From: Dehalococcoidia bacterium
GTDB taxonomy: Bacteria; Chloroflexota; Dehalococcoidia; Dehalococcoidales; Fen-1064
NCBI GenBank assembly: GCA_030691775.1
Contig: JAUYDN010000099.1
Location: 1 to 35,184, forward strand
Direction of reading: 5' to 3'
DNA length: 35,184 nucleotides
The notes under the pieces were generated by a model that was given only the letters and a program-made list of their open reading frames with translations, did no database searches and had not been told where the DNA came from. Shown here piece by piece: positions 7,378 to 17,200 of the stretch (position 1 is its first letter; the number at the start of each line of letters is the position of its first letter). The position numbers and the translations under genes are program-made.

Positions 7378-9715
7378 GGACATACTCTCCAGGCTTCCCG
7401 GTGCTAAGCAAAGTGGTGATAGCTGGACAGCGCCTTGTAACCTATCGGGGCATAAGACACCGGCGGGACACCTTACCTTAAAGGATGCTGGAGACAAGGC
7501 ACTTGTTACTTGCCAGGGCGGGAAGCATAGCTACCAGGACTATTGCCAGGCATGGGGCTTTGATTCTCTTACCTATTCTGATAATGGTATAGGGGGGAGT
7601 ACCACCAACGGTAGACCCTGTCAACCTGTCAACGGTAGGGCAAAACAGGCACAAAACAGGGTTGACACCCCCCTGTCAACTGTTGTCAACGGTGTCAACC
7701 TTACGACTTTGGCGGAAGCCAAGCACCTACCAGTAGACTTCCTTAAATCTCTGGGTATGAGCGACTTCAAGTACAACGGACAGCCTTCAGTCAAAATACC
7801 CTACTATGCAGAGGACGGAACCGAACGGGCGGTACGTTTCAGGCTTGCCTTAACAGCAGCAGAGGGGACGCGCTTCAAGTGGCGGAAGGGCGACCATGCG
7901 ATGCCCTACGGATTAAACAGGTTAATAAAAATACGGAAAGCGGGTTGGGTTCTTATTGTTGAAGGTGAGTCTGACTGCTGGACGTGCTGGTTTCACAGCA
8001 TACCAGCACTAGGTGCGCCAGGGAAGGGGACATATCCGCCAGCGTGGGGGGAATATCTCAAGGGTCTCGATGTCTTTGTCTGGCAAGAGCCTGATGCCGA
8101 GGACTTCGTTTTGCGGGTACTTAAAGGCACGCCTGAATTGCGATATATCCCGGCACCGGACGGCATAAAGGACATTTCAGAAGCGCACATTCAGGGGCTT
8201 GATGTCCCGTCATGGCTAGAGGACTTGAAAGCCAAATCAGAATCAGGACAGGCACTAAAAGCTCAAAATGACAATGAGCGGTTAGGGCAGCTTTACATCA
8301 AGGCAAAAGCGGTTATCGAGGCTGAAGACCCCCTGGAACTAATATCGGCTGCAATCCGGGGCTTGGGTTATGGCGGTGATATAAGACCCACTATAATCGT
8401 TTACCTCGCTGCCACGTCCCGTCTACTGGCTATGCGTGATGGTGCTATGCCGGTACACCTTTTAATAATGGGGATTAGCTCTAGCGGCAAATCCTATACT
8501 TTGCGTGTAGTCCTGATTCTTTTCCCTGCGGAGGCTTACCACGTCATAAGCGCAGGCTCACCACGTACCATTATTTACGATGATACAGACCTTCAGCATC
8601 GGTTACTGGTATTCGGGGAAGCGGACAGTTTACCGGCGGGTGAAGATAACCCGGCAGCAAGCGCCATTCGTAATTTGCTTCAAGACCATTCTCTCCATTG
8701 GGAGGTCACCATTCGGGACGCTGACACCGGGGATTTCACCGTGCGCAAGGTAGTTAAGCCGGGACCTACGGTTTTAATCACTACCAGCACCCGGTCACTG
8801 GGAGCGCAACTAATGACCCGCCTTTTTACCCTGGAGATTGGGGATTCAAAAGAGCAAATCGAGGCGGCGCTTAAAACGCAGGCAGCACTAGAGATTGAAG
8901 GCTCAAAGCCTCTTGACGGTTCGCTTGTATCTTTTCAGGCTTATCTACAGTTGAAAGCACCATTCAAGGTGATTGTCCCCTACGCTGGAGAACTGGCTAA
9001 TGGCATGGCTAAAATGGCTTCAGCACCACGCATTTTAAGGGACTTTGCACGCCTTCTGAGTCTCATTAAGTCAGTCGCCATTATCCGTCACCACTGGCGG
9101 GAAACAGATAATGATGGGCGTCTTGTGGCTACTTTGACCGATTACGAGACGGTAAGGGAGCTGGTGAACGATATGTATATTGATTCCAGCACTGGTGCTA
9201 CTAGCGAGATAAGGGCACTTGTAGATGCGGTGAGAGCACTTGACGCCACCAGGGGTAACGGTGGTCAAATCACCAATACCACATTGGCAAAGCACCTGGC
9301 GACAGGCGTAAAGCAAGTCACCCGGCGGGCTGGTAGGGCTATCAAGGCTGGATGGCTAGTCAACCGAGAGCAACGGAAGTTCTATCCGGCGGATTATGCA
9401 CCGGGTGAACCTATGCCAGAAGTGGAAGGTTTGCCGGTGCTAGAAGGCTTGACAGGGTTGACATCCCTTGACACCCCCCTGTCAATGAATTCTGAAGCTA
9501 AAAATGAGGGGGTTGACAGGTTGACACACCTTACCGTTGGCGATATACCCCCTCCCCCTGACACCGACCTGCCGCCGGTTCCCAACCATCCCTGCCATGA
9601 CTGCGGGAAAGACGAATGGTCTTTTGAAGAGAAAGGTGGAACGGTGTACTCGAAATGTGCGAGCTGTGGCATTGTTCACTATCCGGCTGGCTGCCCGCAA
9701 TGCCGAGAAGGGTAA
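7358..9715 (+). CDS. mobile-element primase/helicase-type replication protein (TOPRIM-like + P-loop + C-terminal Zn ribbon)
   Basis: VLIVEGESDCWTCW (TOPRIM-like), GISSSGKSYTL (Walker A), LLVFGEADSL (Walker B-like), winged-helix-like VKQVTRRAGRAIKAGWLV, CHDCGKDEW...CASCG Zn ribbon. Confidence 0.75.
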   Translation: MRPRDFEDILSRLPGAKQSGDSWTAPCNLSGHKTPAGHLTLKDAGDKALVTCQGGKHSYQDYCQAWGFDSLTYSDNGIGGSTTNGRPCQPVNGRAKQAQNRVDTPLSTVVNGVNLTTLAEAKHLPVDFLKSLGMSDFKYNGQPSVKIPYYAEDGTERAVRFRLALTAAEGTRFKWRKGDHAMPYGLNRLIKIRKAGWVLIVEGESDCWTCWFHSIPALGAPGKGTYPPAWGEYLKGLDVFVWQEPDAEDFVLRVLKGTPELRYIPAPDGIKDISEAHIQGLDVPSWLEDLKAKSESGQALKAQNDNERLGQLYIKAKAVIEAEDPLELISAAIRGLGYGGDIRPTIIVYLAATSRLLAMRDGAMPVHLLIMGISSSGKSYTLRVVLILFPAEAYHVISAGSPRTIIYDDTDLQHRLLVFGEADSLPAGEDNPAASAIRNLLQDHSLHWEVTIRDADTGDFTVRKVVKPGPTVLITTSTRSLGAQLMTRLFTLEIGDSKEQIEAALKTQAALEIEGSKPLDGSLVSFQAYLQLKAPFKVIVPYAGELANGMAKMASAPRILRDFARLLSLIKSVAIIRHHWRETDNDGRLVATLTDYETVRELVNDMYIDSSTGATSEIRALVDAVRALDATRGNGGQITNTTLAKHLATGVKQVTRRAGRAIKAGWLVNREQRKFYPADYAPGEPMPEVEGLPVLEGLTGLTSLDTPLSMNSEAKNEGVDRLTHLTVGDIPPPPDTDLPPVPNHPCHDCGKDEWSFEEKGGTVYSKCASCGIVHYPAGCPQCREG
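7619..7699. repeat. iteron-like cluster 1: six TGTCAAC/GTTGACA in 81 bp
   Basis: 7619-7625, 7627-7633, 7661-7667 (reverse), 7674-7680, 7684-7690, 7693-7699. Confidence 0.8.
9449..9526. repeat. iteron-like cluster 2: six TTGACA/TGTCAA in 78 bp
   Basis: 9449-9454, 9458-9463, 9468-9473, 9480-9485 (reverse), 9513-9518, 9521-9526; shares TTGACACCCCCCTGTCAA with cluster 1. Confidence 0.8.
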
Positions 9716-9720
9716 AGTCT

Positions 9721-11112
9721 ATGTCGAAAGCTATGAATCAAATCCTGGAGCTTGGTCAAAATGCCGACAAGTTTCACCCGGCGGCTGTCAAGCAATACCG
9801 GGAGTTTCTTGATGAAATTTACGAGAAGGTACCGCTGGATACGATTACTGATGATGATGTGAAGGCATTTCTCTCTAAATCGGATTTTGAAGACTACCAG
9901 CATAGCATAAAAAGTCTATTTGAATGGCTTGCAAAATGCCTGCTGACCAATGATTCGTCCGCGCTCAAGAGTTATCCTCCTTTATTCCCCGTTTGGGGCG
10001 TATTTGGTTTTAAGAATTTATTGCTGAAAGTCTATCAAGGGAAACTGTACCGCCAAATGGTAGCAGATGCTCAAAATCGGGAGCATCTGGATTCGAGGCG
10101 GAGGGACCGAGAACGGGAAGAGGCAAGAATAGAACATCAGCAGTGGGTGAACCGGGTTAATAAAAGCCTGGATACTCTCAAGGCAAACCTGAGCAAGAAC
10201 ACCATGCCAGAATTCCAAACTCCGGTCTGGCTGAAATCTTACCATCCCTCAGTTTGGGTTAAACAGCTATCTGGTCCAACTAAAGACTGGTTCACTGCAA
10301 AGACCAGCATAATAGTTGCCGCTTACAAAGTGACACTGGAGAAAGCTCTTCGGGACCACGTATATGTTCAGTTCTTTTATTGGGCTTATCATCTCCCCGC
10401 TGTTCAGTATCAAGCGGTCAGCCCACCGCTGGTTTCGGTCAAAGGTCATCCGCTCAAAGTAAAGCCGGGGGTTCCCTGCCTTAAGTGGCTGCTGGCTACA
10501 TATATCATATCGGTCACCGAATTTTGGCAGGCAGCGGGGAATATTACCGATAGACGCTATGGCCATGATTTTCAAGTTCAATCTTCCCCTGAGAAATTGG
10601 GCACAGTTTATTCTGGACCTGCGTTTTGGAAATACCAGGACGCCTTCGTGACTCCCCTTAGTCTTCTCGCCCTGCTCGCTTGGGGAAAAGCCGAGCTGCC
10701 TGGTGTTGAGGTAGTAAATAGGGATGCACCCTGGACCGTATTCAGAGTCGCGGGATTCTCGACTGAAATTAGCTTACATGACGATTTTATTAAATTTGTC
10801 AGGGATATGACTAAAACAACTTCGCTGGATAAAGCTCTGCTGGACAGAAAGATGTGCGACAAGGAAACTGCCGGATTGGTTAAAGCAAAGCTAGAGAAGT
10901 TGAAGGAGCCGGAAGCTCATGCTGTAGTCCCCGGAACTACCAGTGAACCGGAGAGCACCGGAGACCCTTACATGGATGTGTTTTCCGCTCTCGTGGGGCT
11001 GGGCTATACCAAGGGTGAGGCGACAAAGGCGGCAAAGTTCGCCTGCGAGAAACATCCCCACGAAACGCTGGCAAATAAGATAAAAATTGCGTTGCAATAC
11101 CCGAGTAAATAA
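9721..11112 (+). CDS. unknown element protein with RuvA domain III / UBA-like C-terminal tail
   Basis: 464 aa from ATG 9721; tail DVFSALVGLGYTKGEATKAAKFA resembles the RuvA C-terminal three-helix motif; the rest is unrecognised. Confidence 0.5.
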   Translation: MSKAMNQILELGQNADKFHPAAVKQYREFLDEIYEKVPLDTITDDDVKAFLSKSDFEDYQHSIKSLFEWLAKCLLTNDSSALKSYPPLFPVWGVFGFKNLLLKVYQGKLYRQMVADAQNREHLDSRRRDREREEARIEHQQWVNRVNKSLDTLKANLSKNTMPEFQTPVWLKSYHPSVWVKQLSGPTKDWFTAKTSIIVAAYKVTLEKALRDHVYVQFFYWAYHLPAVQYQAVSPPLVSVKGHPLKVKPGVPCLKWLLATYIISVTEFWQAAGNITDRRYGHDFQVQSSPEKLGTVYSGPAFWKYQDAFVTPLSLLALLAWGKAELPGVEVVNRDAPWTVFRVAGFSTEISLHDDFIKFVRDMTKTTSLDKALLDRKMCDKETAGLVKAKLEKLKEPEAHAVVPGTTSEPESTGDPYMDVFSALVGLGYTKGEATKAAKFACEKHPHETLANKIKIALQYPSK

Positions 11113-11117
11113 TCTTG

Positions 11118-11215
11118 TGCCCTACATATCGCTATGGGCATACAGGACGGTAGTCCTGAGTGATATAGTCCGAGCCTGATTGATTGATAGCTAATAGATT
11201 GATTGATAGAGCTAA
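11118..11215 (+). other. structured intergenic region: two hairpins followed by a 17/19-bp direct repeat
   Basis: TGCCC/GGGCA (11118-11140), CAGGAC-GGTA-GTCCTG (11143-11158), GATTGATTGATAGCTAA (11178-11194), GATTGATTGATAGAGCTAA (11197-11215). Confidence 0.45.
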
Positions 11216-11229
11216 AGGGGAGAAAAACT

Positions 11230-11490
11230 ATGGCAAATGTTAAAACAGACTTGGTTCTAAAATGTCCCTGTGGGGCATCCAGTCCGGTGTTTGAAGGTAA
11301 GGGCTGGAATAGCCATTGCGTTGGTTGCGGACGGGTGAGCTTCTGGTCGAATCCTCTGCTTACCGAGCGGTTGAAATTTGGCGGTCCACTGTGTAAGCAC
11401 AAACCCGAATTAAAGCCCTGCAAGAATCCCAAGATACTGACATCTTTTTGTCTCGTTTGCAGGGTGCGGGTATTCCTGCCCGCTTCCTAG
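11230..11490 (+). CDS. small zinc-ribbon protein
   Basis: CPCGASSPVFEGKGWNSHCVGCGR Cys pattern; ATG 11230. Confidence 0.5.
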   Translation: MANVKTDLVLKCPCGASSPVFEGKGWNSHCVGCGRVSFWSNPLLTERLKFGGPLCKHKPELKPCKNPKILTSFCLVCRVRVFLPAS

Positions 11491-11507
11491 AAGGGAGGTA
11501 ACGGACA

Positions 11508-11726
11508 ATGATAGTTCAGTGTCCTCACTGCGGCAAAGAAATAGCGGTGAATGGTTTAGGTCGTCCGAGGTTAGATATACCACTCAAAAACGTTTATGAG
11601 TCCCTTTCGAGGCATTGTAGCGTGATAGCAGCAGCCAATGAGCTAGGTTGTAGTCCAGCTTACATATTTGGCGCCCTGAAAGCCAATGGGATGAAATTAA
11701 AGGATGTGCTAAAGAGATGCGAGTAG
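11508..11726 (+). CDS. small zinc-finger/HTH protein overlapping the serine recombinase start
   Basis: CPHCGKEIAVNG then GRPRLDIPLKNVYESLSRHCSVIAAANELGCSPAYIFGALKANG (resolvase-HTH-like); GGGAGG RBS; overlaps the next gene by 10 nt. Confidence 0.6.
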   Translation: MIVQCPHCGKEIAVNGLGRPRLDIPLKNVYESLSRHCSVIAAANELGCSPAYIFGALKANGMKLKDVLKRCE

Positions 11727-12274
11727 CAGCCTACCTTCGGGTATCAACTTCAGACCAGAGTGTTGATAATCAGTTACCTGCCATTGAGCAATTAGTTAAG
11801 GACAGGGGTTGGGAGCTGGCAGAAGTTTATGCGGAACATGAAAGCGCCTGGCGGTCCGGGCATCAGTATGAACTGAAGCACTTGCTGGATGATTTACGGA
11901 GCGGCAAACATAAATACGATTATGTGGTCGTTTGGAGCTTGGATAGATTAACCAGAGAAGGCATCGCCAAGATATTTGACCTGATGCATTCTTTTAAGAC
12001 GTGCGGTTGCCAGGTGATAAGCGTTAAAGAGCCGTGGACCGAGACGAGCGGTATTATGACTGACTTACTTTATGCTGTAAGCGCCTGGGTAGCTGAATTT
12101 GAAAGCAGCAGACGCTCGGAACGGATTCAAGCTGGTATCAAGCGAAAGACGGAAAGGGAGGGTTATAGACCAGGCCGTCAGAAAGGTGCTAAGGATAGGG
12201 GAAAGAGGGACCGCACCGGGTATCTCCTACGGTATGCCAAGAAGAAAAGAACACCGGTTGGAGCGAGCAAATAA
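11717..12274 (+). CDS. small serine recombinase (resolvase/invertase family)
   Basis: MRVAAYLRVSTSDQSVDNQ (catalytic Ser region), YDYVVVWSLDRLTRE, ESSRRSERIQAGIKR. Confidence 0.92.
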   Translation: MRVAAYLRVSTSDQSVDNQLPAIEQLVKDRGWELAEVYAEHESAWRSGHQYELKHLLDDLRSGKHKYDYVVVWSLDRLTREGIAKIFDLMHSFKTCGCQVISVKEPWTETSGIMTDLLYAVSAWVAEFESSRRSERIQAGIKRKTEREGYRPGRQKGAKDRGKRDRTGYLLRYAKKKRTPVGASK

Positions 12275-12427
12275 ACTATCGGGAAAAATCTACTTCTGGA
12301 TTAGATAGACCGAGGTATTAAAAAATTGACTGTAAATATAGGGTAGCTATTTTGCGTAAGGAATTTGGCCTACAAGTTACACCAGTGCTGTGGCAGGGAA
12401 TTGTAGATACTCCAAAAAAGTTATGTT

Positions 12428-12456
12428 TTGTTGACGACTGGCAATAAGTGTATAAT
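12428..12456 (+). promoter_or_regulatory. candidate sigma70-type promoter upstream of the GmrSD-like gene
   Basis: TTGTTG (12428-12433), 17-bp spacer, TATAAT (12451-12456). Confidence 0.4.
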
Positions 12457-12540
12457 TACGATAATCAAAAAGACTCTTATTCGTGTTTTCGGGAATAGGC
12501 CCAGAGGCATGTCAGGCTAGACATAGACAGGAAGGAAGCC

Positions 12541-14214
12541 ATGATTGATATCCAGCCTCAGCTCCTGACCCTAAGCGGGTTGCTAAGCAAGCGTCTTTTC
12601 CGGATTCCTCAATATCAGCGCGCTTACAGTTGGCACTCCAGGCACAGACAAGATTTGTTTAACGACATCGTCAACACATGGCGTGCCGAGGGTGACCGCC
12701 AGCACTTCATGGCCACAGTAGTCGGACTCCGCCGTGAGAGGCGCATGATTGGAACCGACGAACACCAAGTGGTTGAAATTGTTGACGGTCAGCAACGGAT
12801 AACAACTGTCATTCTGCTTTTGAAAGCAATTGCGAAGATTGTGAATCGTTCGGACCAAGAGGGAGATAGAGTTGGCCGCGAACTCGATGAGACTCTAGTT
12901 AAGCCGGACAAAGCCTCGCTATTGCTCTTGCAGACGAACCACGATATCAGTAACTACTTTGCCGATTATCTGAGAACGGGAAATCACCCAAGCTCGGATT
13001 TGGCGACTACCCAATCAGACCGCGAACTTTTGCTCGCCATTGAGGAATGCGAGCAATTTCTAATGTCCTGTAGTAAAGAGGGCCTACCAGTTATCGACTT
13101 GGTTAGTCTGCTCAAGAACCGACTGACATTCGTGTTCCACGAAATTAGTGACGAAGCGCTGGTTTACACCGTTTTCGAAGTGTTGAACAGCCGTGGTCTT
13201 GAAGTCTCTTGGTTTGACCGTCTGAAGAGTATGCTAATGGCCATCGTGTTTGAAGCTAAGGAGAACAGTCCTGAGATTACAAGAGAAGTTCATACTCTTT
13301 GGAGTGACATCTACAGATGCGTCGGATTGCGAATAGGGATGAGTACAGAATCGCTTCGTTTCGCTGCATGTCTGCGTGAAAAAGCTGCTCCGAGCCGACT
13401 CCCCAGTGAGGAGGATGCTGCAAATATATTACGGACGCGGGCCAAGGCTAGTACTGCAGACGTAATCGAGATTACCAACTGGCTGAAAACGGTGACTGCA
13501 GCAATGGACAAAGTGCTCGGCGACCGCCGGACTAGAGGTGTTACGAGGATTGTGCAAGCACGCTTGGTCGCTGCTGCAATACATATTCGCCGCGATTTGA
13601 CCGATGGGGATAGGACAGAGGTGCTTCGCCGGTGGGAAAACGTTGCATTCCGCATGTACGGCATGTTTGGCTTGGACGCACGCTACGCCGTTGGAGACTA
13701 CATTCGGCTTGCTTGGAGGGTCGCGAATGAAAACCTGGACCGAGACGCAATTCTGAAGGAATTGTCGAGTATTGGAGCCCAGTACCCGATTACTGAAGCC
13801 TTAGAGAACCTCCGTAGCGCCGACCGCTATAACGGTTGGCAGGAAGAACTACGATATTTTCTTTTCAGGTATGAAGAGCATCTCACGAAGAAGGCAGGAC
13901 AGAATTTCAACAACGAACAATGGAATCATATCTGGATAGCTAACGCCTCGGATTCTATTGAACACATTCTCCCTCAGAGTTCAGGAAGTGATAAGGTGGA
14001 CCGCCTGGGAAATTTATTGTTGCTTCCCCCTAAGTTGAACTCCAAACTTCGTGCCCTCAGTCCGTCGAAGAAGTCCGAGGAATATCGCAAGACCGGCCTG
14101 TTGATAGCCGGGAAGGCAGCAGACCAAGTAGAGAGTTCTCGATGGGGACTAGGACAAATCAAAATCAGAGAGGACGAACTGTTGGACTGGGCAAAAACTG
14201 AATGGGCTGATTGA
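12541..14214 (+). CDS. DUF262/DUF1524 (GmrSD/BrxU-like) nuclease
   Basis: FRIPQYQRAYSW and VEIVDGQQRITTVILLL (DUF262 DGQQR), C-terminal SIEHILPQSSGSDKVDRLGNLLLLPPKLNSKL (His-Me finger DUF1524). Confidence 0.88.
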   Translation: MIDIQPQLLTLSGLLSKRLFRIPQYQRAYSWHSRHRQDLFNDIVNTWRAEGDRQHFMATVVGLRRERRMIGTDEHQVVEIVDGQQRITTVILLLKAIAKIVNRSDQEGDRVGRELDETLVKPDKASLLLLQTNHDISNYFADYLRTGNHPSSDLATTQSDRELLLAIEECEQFLMSCSKEGLPVIDLVSLLKNRLTFVFHEISDEALVYTVFEVLNSRGLEVSWFDRLKSMLMAIVFEAKENSPEITREVHTLWSDIYRCVGLRIGMSTESLRFAACLREKAAPSRLPSEEDAANILRTRAKASTADVIEITNWLKTVTAAMDKVLGDRRTRGVTRIVQARLVAAAIHIRRDLTDGDRTEVLRRWENVAFRMYGMFGLDARYAVGDYIRLAWRVANENLDRDAILKELSSIGAQYPITEALENLRSADRYNGWQEELRYFLFRYEEHLTKKAGQNFNNEQWNHIWIANASDSIEHILPQSSGSDKVDRLGNLLLLPPKLNSKLRALSPSKKSEEYRKTGLLIAGKAADQVESSRWGLGQIKIREDELLDWAKTEWAD

Positions 14215-14271
14215 GCGGTTGCCCAGTCCCTCGGAGTGCAGTCATTTTCCCTTCGAAGCACAGGAGTCTTA

Positions 14272-17200
14272 ATGAATGTCGCCGACCAAGTCCAACAGCA
14301 GCTTCGGGCCCTCAATGGCTATGATGCCCTTCTTGCGCTGTTTGAAGCGCTGGGGTTCAGTTATGCCAATGAGCCGCACTCAACTGTGGATTGGACTGAG
14401 TCTGTAAAGCGAGATGTTTCCGACTTCCGTCTTGCCGCGAGACATGGTGCCTTTAATGTTTTCTACGTAGTTATTCCAGAATCGCACATGTTCAGCCGAG
14501 AACGGCAGATTACCTCGAAAATCCTGGCAACCGAGCCTCACAGTTTGATTGTCTTTACCGAGCCAGCACACCGGCTCTGGCATTTCGTACACGTCCGTTA
14601 CGATGAGCGCCTAGAACGGCGTAAACAGCTCCGTCGCTTTGTTGTTGACCTGGGAGAAGAACACACCGAGACCCGCCTTCGCACCACTGCCGAACGTCTT
14701 GCCCGCATTGCGATTCAACCCAGTGAGCAGGTTTCGGTACTGGAAATGCAAGAACGCTGTGATGAAGCCTTCCGCATCAGTGAAGTAACCAGGGGATTCC
14801 TGAAATCCTTTGTCAGCGTAGTCGCTGACCTGACCAACGCCCTGCTGAAGAATAATCCTGCCTTGCTGAAAACAGAGCCAGAAGCTTTATGCCAGGCGCA
14901 ACTTCTTATGGACCGGCTCGTCTTCCTCTACTTCGTACAGAAAAAGAACTGGCTGAATGGAGAGCCAGCCTATCTTTATTTACGTTTCCGTAAGTGCTAC
15001 GAGGCAGACCATGGGCAGGATACATTTTACCGGGAACGTTTGTTGCCCCTATTCCGTGCTCTATCTCATCGTGCCGCTCAGCGTCCTCACACAGATGACG
15101 GTAAAGATGAAGCGCTCCCGTTCTTAAACGGCGGCCTCTTTGACCTGCCGCTGTCCTATGGAACAGCCAATCCTCCCATCGATGAGCGACTGCGCCTCCC
15201 AAATCAGGCTCTCTACTCTGTTTTTGAGGATTTTCTGGAGCGTTACAATTTCACGACCACGGAAGACACGCCTCTCGATGTCGAAGTGGCAATTAACCCG
15301 GAGGTCATTGGCACGATTTTTGAGACGTTCGTGCTCACTTCGGAAAACGAGCCGGAAACTAATGCTCCTGACCGGCGCAAAGCCACGGGTAGTTATTACA
15401 CTCCTCGTTGCGTCGTCCATTTTATTTGCCAGGCAGTTTTCCGCCGCTATCTTGCCAGCCGGACGGGCATCGCCGAACGAGTCGTAAAGGAATTGGTGGA
15501 ATACCTGCCTGCCCAGCAGTTGTCCAGTGATGAGGAAAAGGAATTAGTCGGACTGATGTCCGTCAAGGATGCTGAAAAGTTACGCGAGGCAGCCGTTCAA
15601 ATACGTGCCTGCGACCCCGCCGTGGGTTCCGGTGCTTTCCCGGTGGGTTTGCTCCAGGAAGTGGTAAAGCTAGTCTCTTTACTGGATTTACGCATCAAAG
15701 GCAGGGACTACATTCAACACCTCAACTATGCCCACGACCTCAAAAAACGTGTTATTGAAGAATGCCTTTACGGCGTAGATATCCAGGAGCAGGCAGTGCA
15801 GATATGCGAATTGCGTCTCTGGCTATCGCTTGTGGTAGACTATGAGACTGACGAGAGGCTGCCTCTTATCGAGCGTATATCGCAGATAGAACCGCTGCCA
15901 AACCTGACGTTCCGCATACGAGTAGGTGATTCGCTCATTGACCAAATCTTTGGTCGTAATTGGGATGTCAAAAATCAGCGTCATGATGACCTTACCAGCG
16001 AATTGACTGCCAGGAAACGTTCTTACTACGAATCACAAACGCCGGAAGGCAAACGTGATTTGGAGCGGCAAATTATTGTACTGCAATTACGGCTGCTGGA
16101 ACGGTTGCTTGAGGCAGAGCGGCTGGAAACCGGCGCGGACCTGCCTATGCTCGACGAAATGGTGAGCGCCCAACAACGATTAAGAGTCACTTATATTAAG
16201 ATGCGCCTGCAGGAAATTGATGACTTGCTGAAGCACTGCCGTACAGCGATGGGGCAGGCAAATCAGCCGGTTGCAGAAGCCTGGGAGCACACCCGCCGCT
16301 TTGATGCTATCCGCAAGCAGCTTGGTGTCTCTTTCATCTGGGAACTGGACTTTGCCGAGGCATTTGACCCTGCACGCAGCGGCAATGGTGATAACAAGAA
16401 AGGCTTTGATGTCATTGTAGGAAATCCGCCTTTTGTTACCGCCCGCAACCCGGAAAAACGCGAACAGTACCGGAGGCGCTGGCCAACGAGCTGTTACAAG
16501 AAATACCACCTGCTGGCGCCCTTTACCGAACTCGCGCTTAGTAAGTTGCTGCGGAAGGGTGGGCAACTCGGTTACATTGTATCAAACGCCTTTGCCACGC
16601 GTGATTTTGGAAAACCTTTAGTGGAGCAGGTTTTCCAGCAGATGGAACTGCAGAACGTGGTTGATTGCTCCGGGCTGATGTTCCCAGGACATGGCACGCC
16701 CACCTGTATTCTTCTCGGGTACACCGTGGCAAATAGACCGAAACTGACTACGTATTTGTGCGGTACTAAACCAGGCATGGGCCAACTGCATGAGGAAGCG
16801 GAAGAAACCGAGTTGTGGGCTGAGATTGAAGACGGTTGGGAGAACCCCACTTTCAAAGGCAAACGGATGGAGGTCGCTGAATGGACTGAGGACGTAGCTC
16901 GAGCACATCCGTGGTCATTGAACGCGGCAGGTACGAATCTGAAGGACTCCATGGAAGAAGGTTCTTCAATGCTTGACGGATATTCTCCCTACTCGGTTAG
17001 TTACTCCACAGTTTCAGGAAAAGACGCTGTGTTCGTTTTACCGTTTGATTCTAGCCGAAGGTTCCTTTTGAAAGATTTAGCCAGATTATTTGTCCTGGGA
17101 GAAGAGCTGCGTGATTGGAGTGTTACTCCTTCTCAATTGGCTATCCACCCATTTAGCGATGATGGACTTTTACTTGAACCGGAACTGTTGTCTGCCGGAG

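Noticed and set aside
7619-9526. CRISPR array considered for the repeated TGTCAAC motifs
   Set aside because: Motif is 7 bp, irregularly spaced and in both orientations within a coding frame; no 25-40 bp repeats with uniform spacers, and no cas genes.
12472-12486. GACTCTTATTC resembles the tRNA-Lys anticodon segment GACTCTTAATC, considered as a possible attR
   Set aside because: Only about 10 matching bases, and the following sequence does not continue the tRNA 3' half, so no support for an att duplicate.
16180-16952. Several 60-128 aa minus-strand ORFs opposite the methylase
   Set aside because: Typical shadow ORFs within a 4.3 kb CDS; no RBS or domain support.
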